A program made the position numbers and the translations under genes. Shown here piece after piece: positions 46,246 through 55,451 of a stretch of DNA of 64,000 nucleotides. The notes below the pieces were generated by a model. That model saw only the letters and a program-made list of their open reading frames with translations. It was not told where the DNA came from and did not search any database. Numbering within the stretch: the stretch's first letter is position 1; each line of letters opens with the position of its first letter. The stretch spans positions 1 to 64,000 of the forward strand of contig JAUEPE010000036.1 of NCBI GenBank assembly GCA_030403585.1, in the 5' to 3' direction. Origin of the DNA: Frankia sp. RB7 (GTDB lineage Bacteria; Pseudomonadota; Alphaproteobacteria; Rhizobiales; Xanthobacteraceae).

Positions 46246-47844
46246 ATGCGGAGCGTGTGGGCGCTCGCCGCGACGGCGGCGCTATCTTTGCTGGCGTTTT
46301 CGACAACGACCTTCGCCGGCGAGCCCAAACAGGGCGGAATCCTGCGGATGTATCACCGCGACAGCCCGGGCAATGCCTCGATCCATGAAGGCGCGACCTA
46401 TTCGCTGAACGTTCCCTTCATGCCGGTGTTCAACAACCTCGTCATCTACAAGCAGGACGAGCCCCAGAACACGATGAACAACATCGTGCCGGAACTCGCG
46501 GAGAGCTGGGCCTGGGGCAACGACAACAAGACGCTGACCTTCAAGCTGCGCCAGGGCGTGAAATGGCACGACGGCAAGCCGTTCACCTCGGCGGATGTGA
46601 AATGCACCTTCGACATGCTGATGGGCAAATCGCAGCAGAAGTTCCGGCAGAACCCGCGCAAGAGCTGGTACGAGCAGGTCAACGATGTCTCGACCAACGG
46701 CGATTCCGAGGTCTCCTTCAATTTGAAGCGGCCGCAGCCCTCATTGCTGGCGCTGCTCGCATCCGGCTACACGCCGATCTATCCCTGCCACGTCTCGCCT
46801 GGCGACATGCGCACGCATCCGATCGGTACCGGCCCGTTCAAATTCGTCGAGTTCAAGGCCAATGAATCGATCAAGCTGACCCGGAACACAGACTATTGGC
46901 GCAAGGGCCGGCCCTATCTCGACGGCATCGAGTTCACCATCATCCCGAACCGCTCGACCGCGATCCTCGCTTTCGTCGCCGGCAAATTCGACATGACCTT
47001 TCCGACCGAGGTCAGCATTCCACTGCTGAAGGACGTGAAATCGCAGGCGCCGAACGCGATCTGCGAGGTCGAGCCGAACAATGTCTCGACCAACATCATC
47101 GTCAACTCGTCCGCGCCGCCGTTCGACAATATCGACATCCGCAAGGCGATGGCGCTGGCCTTGGATCGCAAGGCCTTCATCTCGATACTCTTCGAAGGCC
47201 AGGCCGACATCGGCGGCACCATGCTGCCGCCACCGAACGGGCTATGGGGCATGCCGAAAGAGATGCTCGAGACCATCCCCGGCTATGGCCCCGACATCAA
47301 CGCCAACCGCGAGGAGGCCAAGAAGCTGATGCAGAAGGCCGGTTACGGGCCGGACAAGCATCTCGCCGTCAAGGTCTCGACCCGCAACATCCCGGTCTAT
47401 CGCGACCCCGCGGTGATCCTGATCGACCAGCTCAAGAGCATCTATATCGACGGCGAGCTCGACGTGGTCGAGACCGCGAACTGGTTTCCGAAGATCGCGC
47501 GCAAGGACTACATGCTCGGCCTCAACCTGACCGGCAACGCGGTCGACGATCCCGACCAGTCGTTCTACGAGAACTATTCCTGCGGCTCCGAGCGCAACTA
47601 TACCAATTACTGCAACAAGGAGATCGAGAAGCTGTTCGACGTGCAGTCGCAGGAGACCGACATGGCCAAGCGCAAAAAACTGGTGTGGGACATCGACAAG
47701 AAGTTGCAGGAAGACGTCGCGCGCCCGATCATCTTCCACGCGCGCACCGGCACTTGCTGGCAGCCCTATGTCAAGGGCGTGACTGTCATGACCAACAGCT
47801 CCTATAATGGGTACCGTTACGAAGACGTTTGGCTGGACAAGTAG
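46246..47844 (+). CDS. Peptide/nickel-type ABC substrate-binding protein (DppA-like)
   Basis: 532 residues of the extracellular-solute-binding family 5. Signal peptide ends 'FSTTTFAGEP'; then 'KQGGILRMYHRDSPG', 'KLRQGVKWHDGKPFTSADVKCTFDMLMG' and 'HPIGTGPFKFVEFK' are standard. AGGGAGG sits 9 nt before the ATG at 46246; the upstream in-frame ATG at 46210 adds 12 unlikely residues. First gene of a five-gene importer. The ligand may be a peptide or another amide-like compound. Confidence 0.94.
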   Translation: MRSVWALAATAALSLLAFSTTTFAGEPKQGGILRMYHRDSPGNASIHEGATYSLNVPFMPVFNNLVIYKQDEPQNTMNNIVPELAESWAWGNDNKTLTFKLRQGVKWHDGKPFTSADVKCTFDMLMGKSQQKFRQNPRKSWYEQVNDVSTNGDSEVSFNLKRPQPSLLALLASGYTPIYPCHVSPGDMRTHPIGTGPFKFVEFKANESIKLTRNTDYWRKGRPYLDGIEFTIIPNRSTAILAFVAGKFDMTFPTEVSIPLLKDVKSQAPNAICEVEPNNVSTNIIVNSSAPPFDNIDIRKAMALALDRKAFISILFEGQADIGGTMLPPPNGLWGMPKEMLETIPGYGPDINANREEAKKLMQKAGYGPDKHLAVKVSTRNIPVYRDPAVILIDQLKSIYIDGELDVVETANWFPKIARKDYMLGLNLTGNAVDDPDQSFYENYSCGSERNYTNYCNKEIEKLFDVQSQETDMAKRKKLVWDIDKKLQEDVARPIIFHARTGTCWQPYVKGVTVMTNSSYNGYRYEDVWLDK

Positions 47845-47882
47845 CGCGGCGAACGGGCGAGACAGCTCGGCGGAGGGCGCGA

Positions 47883-48830
47883 ATGTTTGCCTATCTGGTA
47901 CGGCGCCTGTTCCTGATGCTCGTGACCCTGTTCGGGATCTCGGTCGTCATCTTCTTCCTGTTGCGCATCGTGCCCGGCAATATCGTCGACATCCTGTTCG
48001 CGGCGGCCGGTTATGTCGATCCCGCCGACAAGGCCAATCTGGAGAAGGAGCTCGGCATCGACCAGCCGCTGATCGTGCAATATTGGCACTGGATCAGCGG
48101 CTTTCTGCGCGGCGACTTTGGTTACTCCTATGTATCGGAGAAGCCGGCGCTTCAGGAGATCCTGCCGCGGATCCCGATCACCGCGCGACTTGCCGGGCTG
48201 GCGCTGTTGTTCTCGGCCTCGATCGGCATTCCGCTTGGCGTCATCAGCGCGGTCAAGCAGGGCACGCGGCTCGACTACGCGCTGCGCGTGGTGAGCTTGA
48301 GCGGATTGTCGCTGCCCTCGTTCTGGCTCGGCCTGCTGATCCTCACCGCGTCGGTGGCGATGTTCGGCCAGATACCGATCTTCAATCCCAATCCGGCCAC
48401 CTGGCTCGAGGCTTTCGCGACCTATGCCGTTCCCGCCGCCGCCGTCGGCTTCCGCAGCGCGGCGCTGACCATGCGCATCACCCGCTCCTCCATGCTGGAA
48501 GTGCTGCGGCAGGATTATATCCGGACCGCGCGCGCCAAGGGCGCCTCCGATGCTGCGGTGAATTATAAGCACGCGCTGAAGAACGCGATCTTGCCTGTGA
48601 TCACCGTGATCGGCATCGAGGCGGCGTTTCTGATCGGCGGCTTGATCGTCACAGAGACCGTGTTCAACATCCCCGGCGTCGCGCGCTTCCTGGTCGAGGC
48701 GATTCGCTGGCGGGATTATCCAATCGTGCAAAATCTGGTGATGCTGATTGCGGTGGTGGTGGTCAGCGCGAATTTCATCGTCGACATGCTCTACGCCGTG
48801 TTCGATCCACGTATCAGATACACGGATTAG
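47883..48830 (+). CDS. ABC permease, DppB-like
   Basis: 315 residues, six spans. N-terminal 'FAYLVRRLFLMLVTLFGISVVIFFLLRIVPGN' is typical of DppB/OppB, and the inner-membrane EAA loop reads 'RTARAKGASDAAVNYKHALKNAILP'. GGAGG lies 7 nt before the ATG. It follows the binding protein after 38 nt. Confidence 0.95.
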   Translation: MFAYLVRRLFLMLVTLFGISVVIFFLLRIVPGNIVDILFAAAGYVDPADKANLEKELGIDQPLIVQYWHWISGFLRGDFGYSYVSEKPALQEILPRIPITARLAGLALLFSASIGIPLGVISAVKQGTRLDYALRVVSLSGLSLPSFWLGLLILTASVAMFGQIPIFNPNPATWLEAFATYAVPAAAVGFRSAALTMRITRSSMLEVLRQDYIRTARAKGASDAAVNYKHALKNAILPVITVIGIEAAFLIGGLIVTETVFNIPGVARFLVEAIRWRDYPIVQNLVMLIAVVVVSANFIVDMLYAVFDPRIRYTD

Positions 48831-48839
48831 GAGATCAGC

Positions 48840-49733
48840 TTGGCCGCGATCGACTTCGACGTTGAACTGCGGCGCGCCGGGGCGCATGCAACCGGCGGCT
48901 GGCGGCGCGTGCTGTTTTTGGCGCAGCGGCATGTGCTGGGCGCGGCCGGGCTCGTCATCATGATCGTGTTCGTGTTGACTGCGATCTTCGCCGATTTCAT
49001 CGCGCGCTATGACCCGCTGAGCGTCGATTCCGCTCACGCACTCTTGCGTCCGAGCCTCGCGCACTGGATGGGCACGGATTCCTTCGGCCGCGACGTGTTC
49101 AGCCGCATCATTCACGGCGCGCGAATTTCGCTCGCGGTCGGGATCGGCTCGACCGCGCTCGGCGGCTCGATCGGCGTCATCGTCGGCCTGACTTCCGGCT
49201 ACCTCTCCGGCTGGGTCGATCTCGTATTCCAGCGCGTCTCCGACGTCCTGCAGGCGTTGCCGCTGCTGGTGCTGGCCCTGATCATGACCGCCGCACTCGG
49301 CCCGTCGCTGCCGAATGTCATTCTCGCCATTGCCATTCCGCTGATCCCGACCGTCTCACGCGTCACCCGCGCCAACACGCTGGCGCTGCGCGAGCAGCCG
49401 TTCGTCGAAGCGGCGAAATCGATCGGCATGAGCGAAGTGCGTATCGCGCTTCGCCACGTGCTGCCGAACACGCTGGCGCCGCTGATCGTGCTCGCTACCG
49501 CCCAGCTCGGCTCGACCATTTTGACCGAAGCCTCGCTCTCTTTCCTCGGCCTCGGCATTCCCGAGCCTTATCCATCATGGGGCCGCATGCTGTCGGAATC
49601 CGCCGCCGAATATGTCCGCACCGCGCCGTGGCTGGTGATCTTCCCAGGGCTAGCCATCAGCCTCGCCGTGTTCGGCGCGAATTTGTTCGGTGACGCCCTG
49701 CGCGACATCCTCGATCCCCGGCAGCGCGGCTGA
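48840..49733 (+). CDS. ABC permease, DppC-like
   Basis: 297 residues, six spans. 'HWMGTDSFGRDVFSRIIHGARISLAVG' is the DppC/OppC hallmark and the EAA loop reads 'EAAKSIGMSEVRIALRHVLPNTLAP'. TTG start with AGGAGA 7 nt upstream. It follows DppB by 9 nt and its TGA shares a base with the next ATG. Confidence 0.95.
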   Translation: MAAIDFDVELRRAGAHATGGWRRVLFLAQRHVLGAAGLVIMIVFVLTAIFADFIARYDPLSVDSAHALLRPSLAHWMGTDSFGRDVFSRIIHGARISLAVGIGSTALGGSIGVIVGLTSGYLSGWVDLVFQRVSDVLQALPLLVLALIMTAALGPSLPNVILAIAIPLIPTVSRVTRANTLALREQPFVEAAKSIGMSEVRIALRHVLPNTLAPLIVLATAQLGSTILTEASLSFLGLGIPEPYPSWGRMLSESAAEYVRTAPWLVIFPGLAISLAVFGANLFGDALRDILDPRQRG

Positions 49734-50740
49734 TGGCTGATACCTCCGATCTCATACTCGACGTGAAGAACCTGAAGACGGTGTTCTTCACGAACTCCGG
49801 CCTGTTCAAGGCGGTCGACGACGTCTCCTTCACCGTAAACCGGGGCGAGACGCTGGCGATCGTCGGCGAATCCGGCTGCGGCAAGAGCGTCACGGCGCTC
49901 TCCCTGATGCGGTTGGTGCCCGATCCGCCCGGGCGCATTGTCGGCGGCTCAATCACGCTTGAAGGCACCGATCTGCTGGCGCTGAGCGAAGCCGAGATGC
50001 GCAAGATTCGGGGCAATCGCATCTCCATGATCTTCCAGGAGCCGATGACCTCGCTCAATCCGGTGATGCGGATAGGCGATCAGATCGTGGAAGCGGTGCG
50101 GCTGCACCGGAACCTGTCGACAAAGGAGGCGCGCAATACCGCCGTCGAGATGCTGCGGCTGGTGCGCATCCCGGAGCCGGTGCGGCGCGCGCGCGAATAT
50201 CCGCATCAGCTCTCCGGCGGCATGCGCCAGCGCGCGATGATCGCGATGGCGCTGGCCTGCCGGCCGGCGCTGCTGATCGCGGACGAGCCGACCACTGCGC
50301 TCGACGTCACCATCCAGGCGCAGATCCTGGCGCTGATCCTCGATCTGCAGAAGGAGCTCGGCACCGGCCTCGTGTTGATCACGCATGACCTCGGCGTCGT
50401 CGCACAGACCGCGCAGCGCGTGATTGTGATGTATGCCGGCCGGAAGGTCGAGGAGGCCAGTGTCGAGGCGTTGTTCGCTGCGCCAAAGCATCCTTATACG
50501 CGCGGGCTGATGGCCTCGATCCCAGCCGTGCCGGCCTCCGGCGTCCCAGTGCAGGCGCGGCTGAATGAAATCCCCGGCACAGTACCGTCGCTGGTCCGGC
50601 TGCCGCCGGGCTGCGCTTTCGCACCGCGCTGCACGCTCGCGATCAAGCGCTGCGAGGCCGAATATCCGCCGCTAACCGATTGGGGCGGCGGCCATCTCGC
50701 CGCTTGCTGGCGTGCGGCCGAAGTGGCGGAGGTGGCATGA
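49733..50740 (+). CDS. ABC ATPase, DppD-like
   Basis: 335 residues. Walker A 'GESGCGKSVTALS', signature 'LSGGMRQRAMIAMALAC', Walker B 'LLIADEPTTALD'. The C-terminal oligopeptide-transporter extension is present with cysteines in 'GCAFAPRCTLAIKRCEAEYP', a pattern that in some relatives binds an iron-sulfur cluster. Translationally coupled to both neighbours. Confidence 0.95.
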   Translation: MADTSDLILDVKNLKTVFFTNSGLFKAVDDVSFTVNRGETLAIVGESGCGKSVTALSLMRLVPDPPGRIVGGSITLEGTDLLALSEAEMRKIRGNRISMIFQEPMTSLNPVMRIGDQIVEAVRLHRNLSTKEARNTAVEMLRLVRIPEPVRRAREYPHQLSGGMRQRAMIAMALACRPALLIADEPTTALDVTIQAQILALILDLQKELGTGLVLITHDLGVVAQTAQRVIVMYAGRKVEEASVEALFAAPKHPYTRGLMASIPAVPASGVPVQARLNEIPGTVPSLVRLPPGCAFAPRCTLAIKRCEAEYPPLTDWGGGHLAACWRAAEVAEVA

Positions 50741-51732
50741 CCGACGCACTGCTCGAAGTCACCGATCTCAAGAAGCATTATCCGGTGCGCGCCGGCGCAC
50801 TGCGCCGGCAGGTCGGCACCGTACACTCGGTGGACGGCATCTCGTTTTCGCTTCATGCCGGCGAAACGCTCGGGCTCGTCGGCGAATCCGGCTGCGGCAA
50901 GTCAACCGTGGCGCGCAGCGTGCTGCGGCTGGTCGAGCCGACCTCCGGCCAGATCCGTCTCGACGGCGAGGACATCACGCATCTCTCCAAGAAGGCGCTG
51001 CGCCGGCATCGCCGTTCGATGCAGATCGTGTTCCAGGACCCGTTCGCCTCGCTCAATCCGCGCATGACCGCGGGCGACATCGTCGGCGAGCCGCTGTTCG
51101 TCCATGGTCTCGCGACCGGCAACGTGCTGGAGGCGCGGGTCGCAAAGCTGTTCGAGCAGGTCGGCTTGCGGCCCGACCAGATGCGTAACTTCCCGCATCA
51201 ATTCTCCGGCGGCCAGCGCCAGCGCATCTGCATCGCCCGTGCGCTTGCGCTGGAGCCGCGCCTGATCGTCTGCGACGAGCCGGTGTCAGCGCTCGACGTC
51301 TCGATCCAGGCGCAGGTGATCAATCTGCTGATCGACCTCCAAAAGCAGCACGGCTTTTCCTATCTCTTCATCGCGCACGACCTCGCCGTGGTCGCCCATA
51401 TCAGCCACCGCGTCGCCGTGATGTATCTTGGCCGCATCGTCGAGATCGCCGACAAGGACGAGTTGTTCCGCAACCCGCGCCATCCCTACACGCAGGCCCT
51501 GCTGGCATCAGTGCCGGTTGCGAATCCGCTTGCGAAGAAGCTCGCGCCGCTGGTCGACGGCGACGTGCCGAGCCCGGTCAATCCGCCGCCCGGCTGCGCG
51601 TTTCACACGCGCTGCCGGTTTGCGATAGAGCGGTGCAAGACGGAGCGGCCGATGCTGACGGATACAGGCGACGGGCATCAGGTGGCGTGTCTGCTCAATC
51701 AGGGGACGGGGCGGATAAACATGGTCCCGTAG
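50737..51732 (+). CDS. ABC ATPase, DppF-like
   Basis: 331 residues, starting inside the DppD stop (ATGA). Walker A 'GESGCGKSTVARS', signature 'FSGGQRQRICIARALA', Walker B 'LIVCDEPVSALD', and the C-terminal 'GCAFHTRCRFAIERC'. It completes the importer. Its stop is 15 bp from the stop of the convergent carboxylase gene. Confidence 0.95.
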   Translation: MTDALLEVTDLKKHYPVRAGALRRQVGTVHSVDGISFSLHAGETLGLVGESGCGKSTVARSVLRLVEPTSGQIRLDGEDITHLSKKALRRHRRSMQIVFQDPFASLNPRMTAGDIVGEPLFVHGLATGNVLEARVAKLFEQVGLRPDQMRNFPHQFSGGQRQRICIARALALEPRLIVCDEPVSALDVSIQAQVINLLIDLQKQHGFSYLFIAHDLAVVAHISHRVAVMYLGRIVEIADKDELFRNPRHPYTQALLASVPVANPLAKKLAPLVDGDVPSPVNPPPGCAFHTRCRFAIERCKTERPMLTDTGDGHQVACLLNQGTGRINMVP

Positions 51733-51747
51733 GGCGGGTTTGACGCC

Positions 51748-53724
51748 CTACCCCGTGCCGATCTCCGCCACGATCCTGCCCGTCGTGACCTGCTCGCCCT
51801 CGGCGACGTCGATCGCCGAAACCACGCCGTCGATGCCGGCCTTGTGGACGTGCTCCATCTTCATCGCCTCCAGCGTCAGCACCGGCTGGCCGGCAGTGAC
51901 GCGGTCGCCCGGCTTGACCAACACAGCGACGACGCGGCCGTTCATGGCGGCGCGGACTTTGCCGTCACCGCCGTTGCTTGCAGCGGCTTTCGGCGCGGCG
52001 AGGGTCAGATCGGTCACCGCAAGCGGGATGCCGCGGTGCTGGAGGTAGAGCCGATCGCCGTCGCGCAGGAATTTTACGCTGTCCATCACGCCGTCATGGC
52101 GGAAACGGATCGCGTCGGGATCGAGTTGCTCGATCTCGAACCTGTCCCGGCGAGCGTCGGTTGCGACGGTGTAGCCGCCATCGCGCTCACGCGTGACGTC
52201 GAGCTCATGCGCGTGACCTGCGATCTCGATTTTCGCTGGCAGCGGGAACGTTGCCGACAGGCTCCGGCCACTGCGCCACGCCGGCGCGCGCGGATTCGTC
52301 ACGTAGAGCAGCAGACCCGCCAGCGCCGTATCGAATGCAGCCTCCGCGCGCGGCGCCAGCAATTCGTCGCGATGTGCACCGATGAAGGCCGTCGTCGCCT
52401 CACCCCTGGCAAAGCCGGGATGACGCAGACACGATATCAGGAATGCCTGATTTGTCGTCACGCCAAGCGCGGTGAGCTGCTCCAGCCCGACGATCAGCCG
52501 CCCTCTCGCTTCCTCGCGCGTGGCGCCGTGACTGATCATCTTGGCGATCATGGAATCGTAGAACGGCGGAATCTCCGAGCCCGATTGCAGCGCGTGCTCG
52601 ACGCGAACGCCGTCGGGCACCTGCCAGCGCGCCATGCGGCCGGATTGCGGCATGAAATCCTGCGCGGCATCTTCCGAGCAGAGCCGCACCTCGATGGCAT
52701 GACCTGCGAAGCGGATGTCCTGCTGCTTCACCGGCAACGGCTCGCCACGCGCGACGCGCAGTTGCAGCTCGACCAGATCAAGCCCGGTGATTGCCTCGGT
52801 CACGGGATGCTCGACCTGGAGGCGCGTGTTCATTTCCATGAAGTAGAATTCGCCGCTCTCATCGAGCAGGAATTCCAGCGTGCCGGCGCCCTCATAACGC
52901 AACGCCTTCACAGCGGCGACCGCGACCTCGCCCATTTTCGCGCGCAGCTCCGGCGTCACCGCGGGCGATGGCGCCTCCTCGATCAGCTTCTGGTGCCGCC
53001 GCTGCACCGAGCAATCTCGCTCGCCGAGATGGATGGCGTTGCCGTGGCTGTCGCCGAACACCTGGATCTCGATGTGCCGCGGATTCTGGATGGCGCGTTC
53101 GAGAATGACAGTGGGGTCGCCGAACGCCGCCTTGGCTTCCGATCGCGCGCTGCGCAGCGCATCGGCGAACGATGCGGCGTCGGCCACGAGCCGCATGCCA
53201 CGGCCGCCACCGCCGGCAACCGCCTTGATCATGACGGGGAAGCCGATCTTCATGGCTTCCGCGAGCATCACCTCATCGCCCTGGTTGGCGCCTTGATAGC
53301 CGGGCACGCAGGGAACGCCGGCCTTCTTCATGATCTCCTTGGCGCCGGCCTTGTTGCCCATCGCCTCGATCGCCTGAGGCGACGGGCCGATGAAGACGAG
53401 GCCTGCGTCTTTGCAAGCCTGCGCAAACTCCTCGTTCTCGGCAAGGAACCCATAGCCGGGGTGCACGGCATCCGCGCGGCTCGCCTTGGCCGCCGCAATG
53501 ATCGCAGTGATGTTGAGATAGGACTGCGCCGGCAAGGCCTCGCCGATGCGCACGGCCTGATCGGCCTGCCGCACGTGCAGCGCATCGCGATCGGCGTCCG
53601 AATAGACGGCAACGACACCGAGGCCGAGCTGCCGCGCACTGCGCATCACGCGCAGCGCGATCTCGCCACGATTGGCGACCAGGACTTTGAAGAACGGCCG
53701 GTGCTGCACTGATCCGTTCCTCAT
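51748..53724 (-). CDS. Acyl-CoA carboxylase alpha subunit (biotin carboxylase + BCCP)
   Basis: 658 residues. The biotin carboxylase part (about 10-455) has 'VLVANRGEIALRVMRSAR', the glycine loop 'AVAGGGGRGMRLV', 'FYFMEMNTRLQVEHPVTE'. The C-terminal carrier domain has biotinyl Lys622 in 'LEAMKMEHV', 36 residues from the end. This is the layout of methylcrotonyl-, propionyl- and geranyl-CoA carboxylase alpha chains. The ATG overlaps the stop of the beta subunit gene (ATGA). Substrate unknown. Confidence 0.94.
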   Translation of the reverse strand: MRNGSVQHRPFFKVLVANRGEIALRVMRSARQLGLGVVAVYSDADRDALHVRQADQAVRIGEALPAQSYLNITAIIAAAKASRADAVHPGYGFLAENEEFAQACKDAGLVFIGPSPQAIEAMGNKAGAKEIMKKAGVPCVPGYQGANQGDEVMLAEAMKIGFPVMIKAVAGGGGRGMRLVADAASFADALRSARSEAKAAFGDPTVILERAIQNPRHIEIQVFGDSHGNAIHLGERDCSVQRRHQKLIEEAPSPAVTPELRAKMGEVAVAAVKALRYEGAGTLEFLLDESGEFYFMEMNTRLQVEHPVTEAITGLDLVELQLRVARGEPLPVKQQDIRFAGHAIEVRLCSEDAAQDFMPQSGRMARWQVPDGVRVEHALQSGSEIPPFYDSMIAKMISHGATREEARGRLIVGLEQLTALGVTTNQAFLISCLRHPGFARGEATTAFIGAHRDELLAPRAEAAFDTALAGLLLYVTNPRAPAWRSGRSLSATFPLPAKIEIAGHAHELDVTRERDGGYTVATDARRDRFEIEQLDPDAIRFRHDGVMDSVKFLRDGDRLYLQHRGIPLAVTDLTLAAPKAAASNGGDGKVRAAMNGRVVAVLVKPGDRVTAGQPVLTLEAMKMEHVHKAGIDGVVSAIDVAEGEQVTTGRIVAEIGTG

Positions 53725-55337
53725 GGGCGGGCCACCGAGAATTGCATGCTCTGGGGCGTGCGCGAATCGCCCTCGCGGCAAATCGCGAGCACCTCGGAGA
53801 GGACTGCGCGGGTGTCGCGCGGATCGATCACGCCGTCGTCGAGCACGCGGGCGCTGGTCGCGAACACGTCCATCTGGCCGTCGAACACGCCGATGATCTG
53901 CGCCTTCATGGCGTCGAGCTTTTCTTTCTCGACCGGCTTGCCGCGGCGCGCGGCGGCGGCCTCGGTCACGATTGCCATGGTCTCGGCGGCCTGCTCGCCG
54001 CCCATCACGGCAGTCTTGGCGTTGGGCCATGAGAAGCAGAAGCGCGGATGGAAGCCGCGGCCGCACATGCCGTAATTGCCGGCGCCGAAAGAGGCACCGC
54101 AATAGATGGTGATCTGCGGCACGGTCGCCGACGTCACGGCCTGGATCATCTTCGAGCCGTGCTTGATCATGCCGGCTTCTTCATAGGCTTTGCCGACCAT
54201 GTAGCCGGTGGTGTTGTTGAGATAGAGGATCGGCGTGCGGGTCTGGCAGCAAGCCTGGATGAAATGCGTCGCCTTGTTCGCGCCGGCTGGATCGAGCGGA
54301 CCATTGTTGGTGATGATTCCGATCGCCTGACCCTCGATGCGGGCATGGCCGCAAACGGTGGCGGGGCCGTAGTTCGGCGCCATTTCGGTGAAATCGGAAT
54401 CGTCGACGATGCGCGCGATCACCTGCTTCATGTCCACGGAACGCTTGTGGTCCATCGGCATGATGCCGAGCAGTTCGTCCTGATCGTAGCGCGGCGGCTT
54501 GGCTAGCGGAGCCGCCCTGCCCGGCCGCGCCCATTGCAGCGCCGCCATGATCTCGCGCGCGATACGCAGCGCGTCGCGGTCGTCCTCGGCGAGATAGTCG
54601 CCGAGGCCGGAGATTTGCGTGTGCATCTCGGCGCCGCCGAGTTCCTCCTCGGTCGCAATCTCGCCGGTCGCGGCCTTCAGCAGCGGCGGTCCGGCAAGGA
54701 AGGCGCGGGTGCGGCCGCGGACCATGACGATGTAGTCGGAAAGACCGGTCTGGTAGGCGCCGCCTGCCGTGGACGATCCGTGCGTGACGGTGACGACCGG
54801 CAACCCCGCCGCCGAGAGCCGCGCGAGATTACGAAAGATGTTGCCGCCGCGGACAAAATCCTCGACGCGGTAGCGCAACAGATTGGCGCCGGCGCTCTCG
54901 ACGAGCTGCACGTAAGGCAGCTTGTTCTCCAGCGCGAGCTCCTGCACGCGAATCGTCTTGTCGAGGCCGTAAGGCTGCAGCGCGCCGGCATCGATGCCGG
55001 CATCATTGGCGCTGACCATGCAGCGGATGCCGGAGACGAAGCCGATGCCGGCGATGACGCCGCCGCCCGGCACGCTCTTGCTCGCATCCGGCACGTCGAA
55101 CATGTAGCCGGCAAGCGTGGACAGCTCGATGAAGGGCGCGCCGGGATCGAGCACCAGCGCGACGCGCTCGCGCGGCAGCAGTTGGCCGCGCTTGTGGAAG
55201 CGATCCTTTGCGGCTGCCGATGCGGCGCGCGTGCGCTCTTCCAGCGCACGCATGCGGTCGATCAGGCCGAGCATGCCGTCGCGGTTGGCATGGTAGGCGG
55301 CGCTGCCTGGGGAGATGGTGTTTTCGAGAATGGACAT
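53721..55337 (-). CDS. Acyl-CoA carboxylase beta subunit (carboxyltransferase)
   Basis: 538 residues with both carboxyltransferase domains. 'GSSTAGGAYQTGLSDYIVMV' and 'AFLAGPPLLKAATGEIATEEELGGAEMHT' form the acyl-CoA side; 'CGASFGAGNYGMCGRGFHPRF' forms the biotin side. Length fits methylcrotonyl/geranyl-type enzymes, but the N-terminal half ('VPGGGVIAGIGFVSGIRCM', 'LQPYGLDKTIRVQELAL') differs from what I recall of true methylcrotonyl carboxylases. AGGA lies 7 nt before the ATG at 55337. Reading further upstream would translate a repeat. Confidence 0.93.
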   Translation of the reverse strand: MSILENTISPGSAAYHANRDGMLGLIDRMRALEERTRAASAAAKDRFHKRGQLLPRERVALVLDPGAPFIELSTLAGYMFDVPDASKSVPGGGVIAGIGFVSGIRCMVSANDAGIDAGALQPYGLDKTIRVQELALENKLPYVQLVESAGANLLRYRVEDFVRGGNIFRNLARLSAAGLPVVTVTHGSSTAGGAYQTGLSDYIVMVRGRTRAFLAGPPLLKAATGEIATEEELGGAEMHTQISGLGDYLAEDDRDALRIAREIMAALQWARPGRAAPLAKPPRYDQDELLGIMPMDHKRSVDMKQVIARIVDDSDFTEMAPNYGPATVCGHARIEGQAIGIITNNGPLDPAGANKATHFIQACCQTRTPILYLNNTTGYMVGKAYEEAGMIKHGSKMIQAVTSATVPQITIYCGASFGAGNYGMCGRGFHPRFCFSWPNAKTAVMGGEQAAETMAIVTEAAAARRGKPVEKEKLDAMKAQIIGVFDGQMDVFATSARVLDDGVIDPRDTRAVLSEVLAICREGDSRTPQSMQFSVARP

Positions 55338-55351
55338 GACGCTATCCTGCT

Positions 55352-55438
55352 CGTCATTGCGAGAAGCGAAGCGACAAAGCAATCCAGACTGCCTCAGCGG
55401 AAAAGATTCTGGATTGCTTCGCTTCGCTCGCAATGACG
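55352..55438. repeat. Palindromic repeat, 'CGTCATTGCGAG' family, inside the catabolic operon
   Basis: CGTCATTGCGAGAAGCG at one end and CGCTCGCAATGACG at the other, with 'GCAATCCAGA' and 'TCTGGATTGC' inside. It lies between two same-strand genes (BKACE and carboxylase beta). Confidence 0.85.
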
Positions 55439-55451
55439 GGTGAGGCGATAC

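Noticed and set aside
51844..53712. 622-codon plus-strand frame opposite the biotin carboxylase gene
   Set aside because: No protein-like motif and exact overlap with a well-supported carboxylase.
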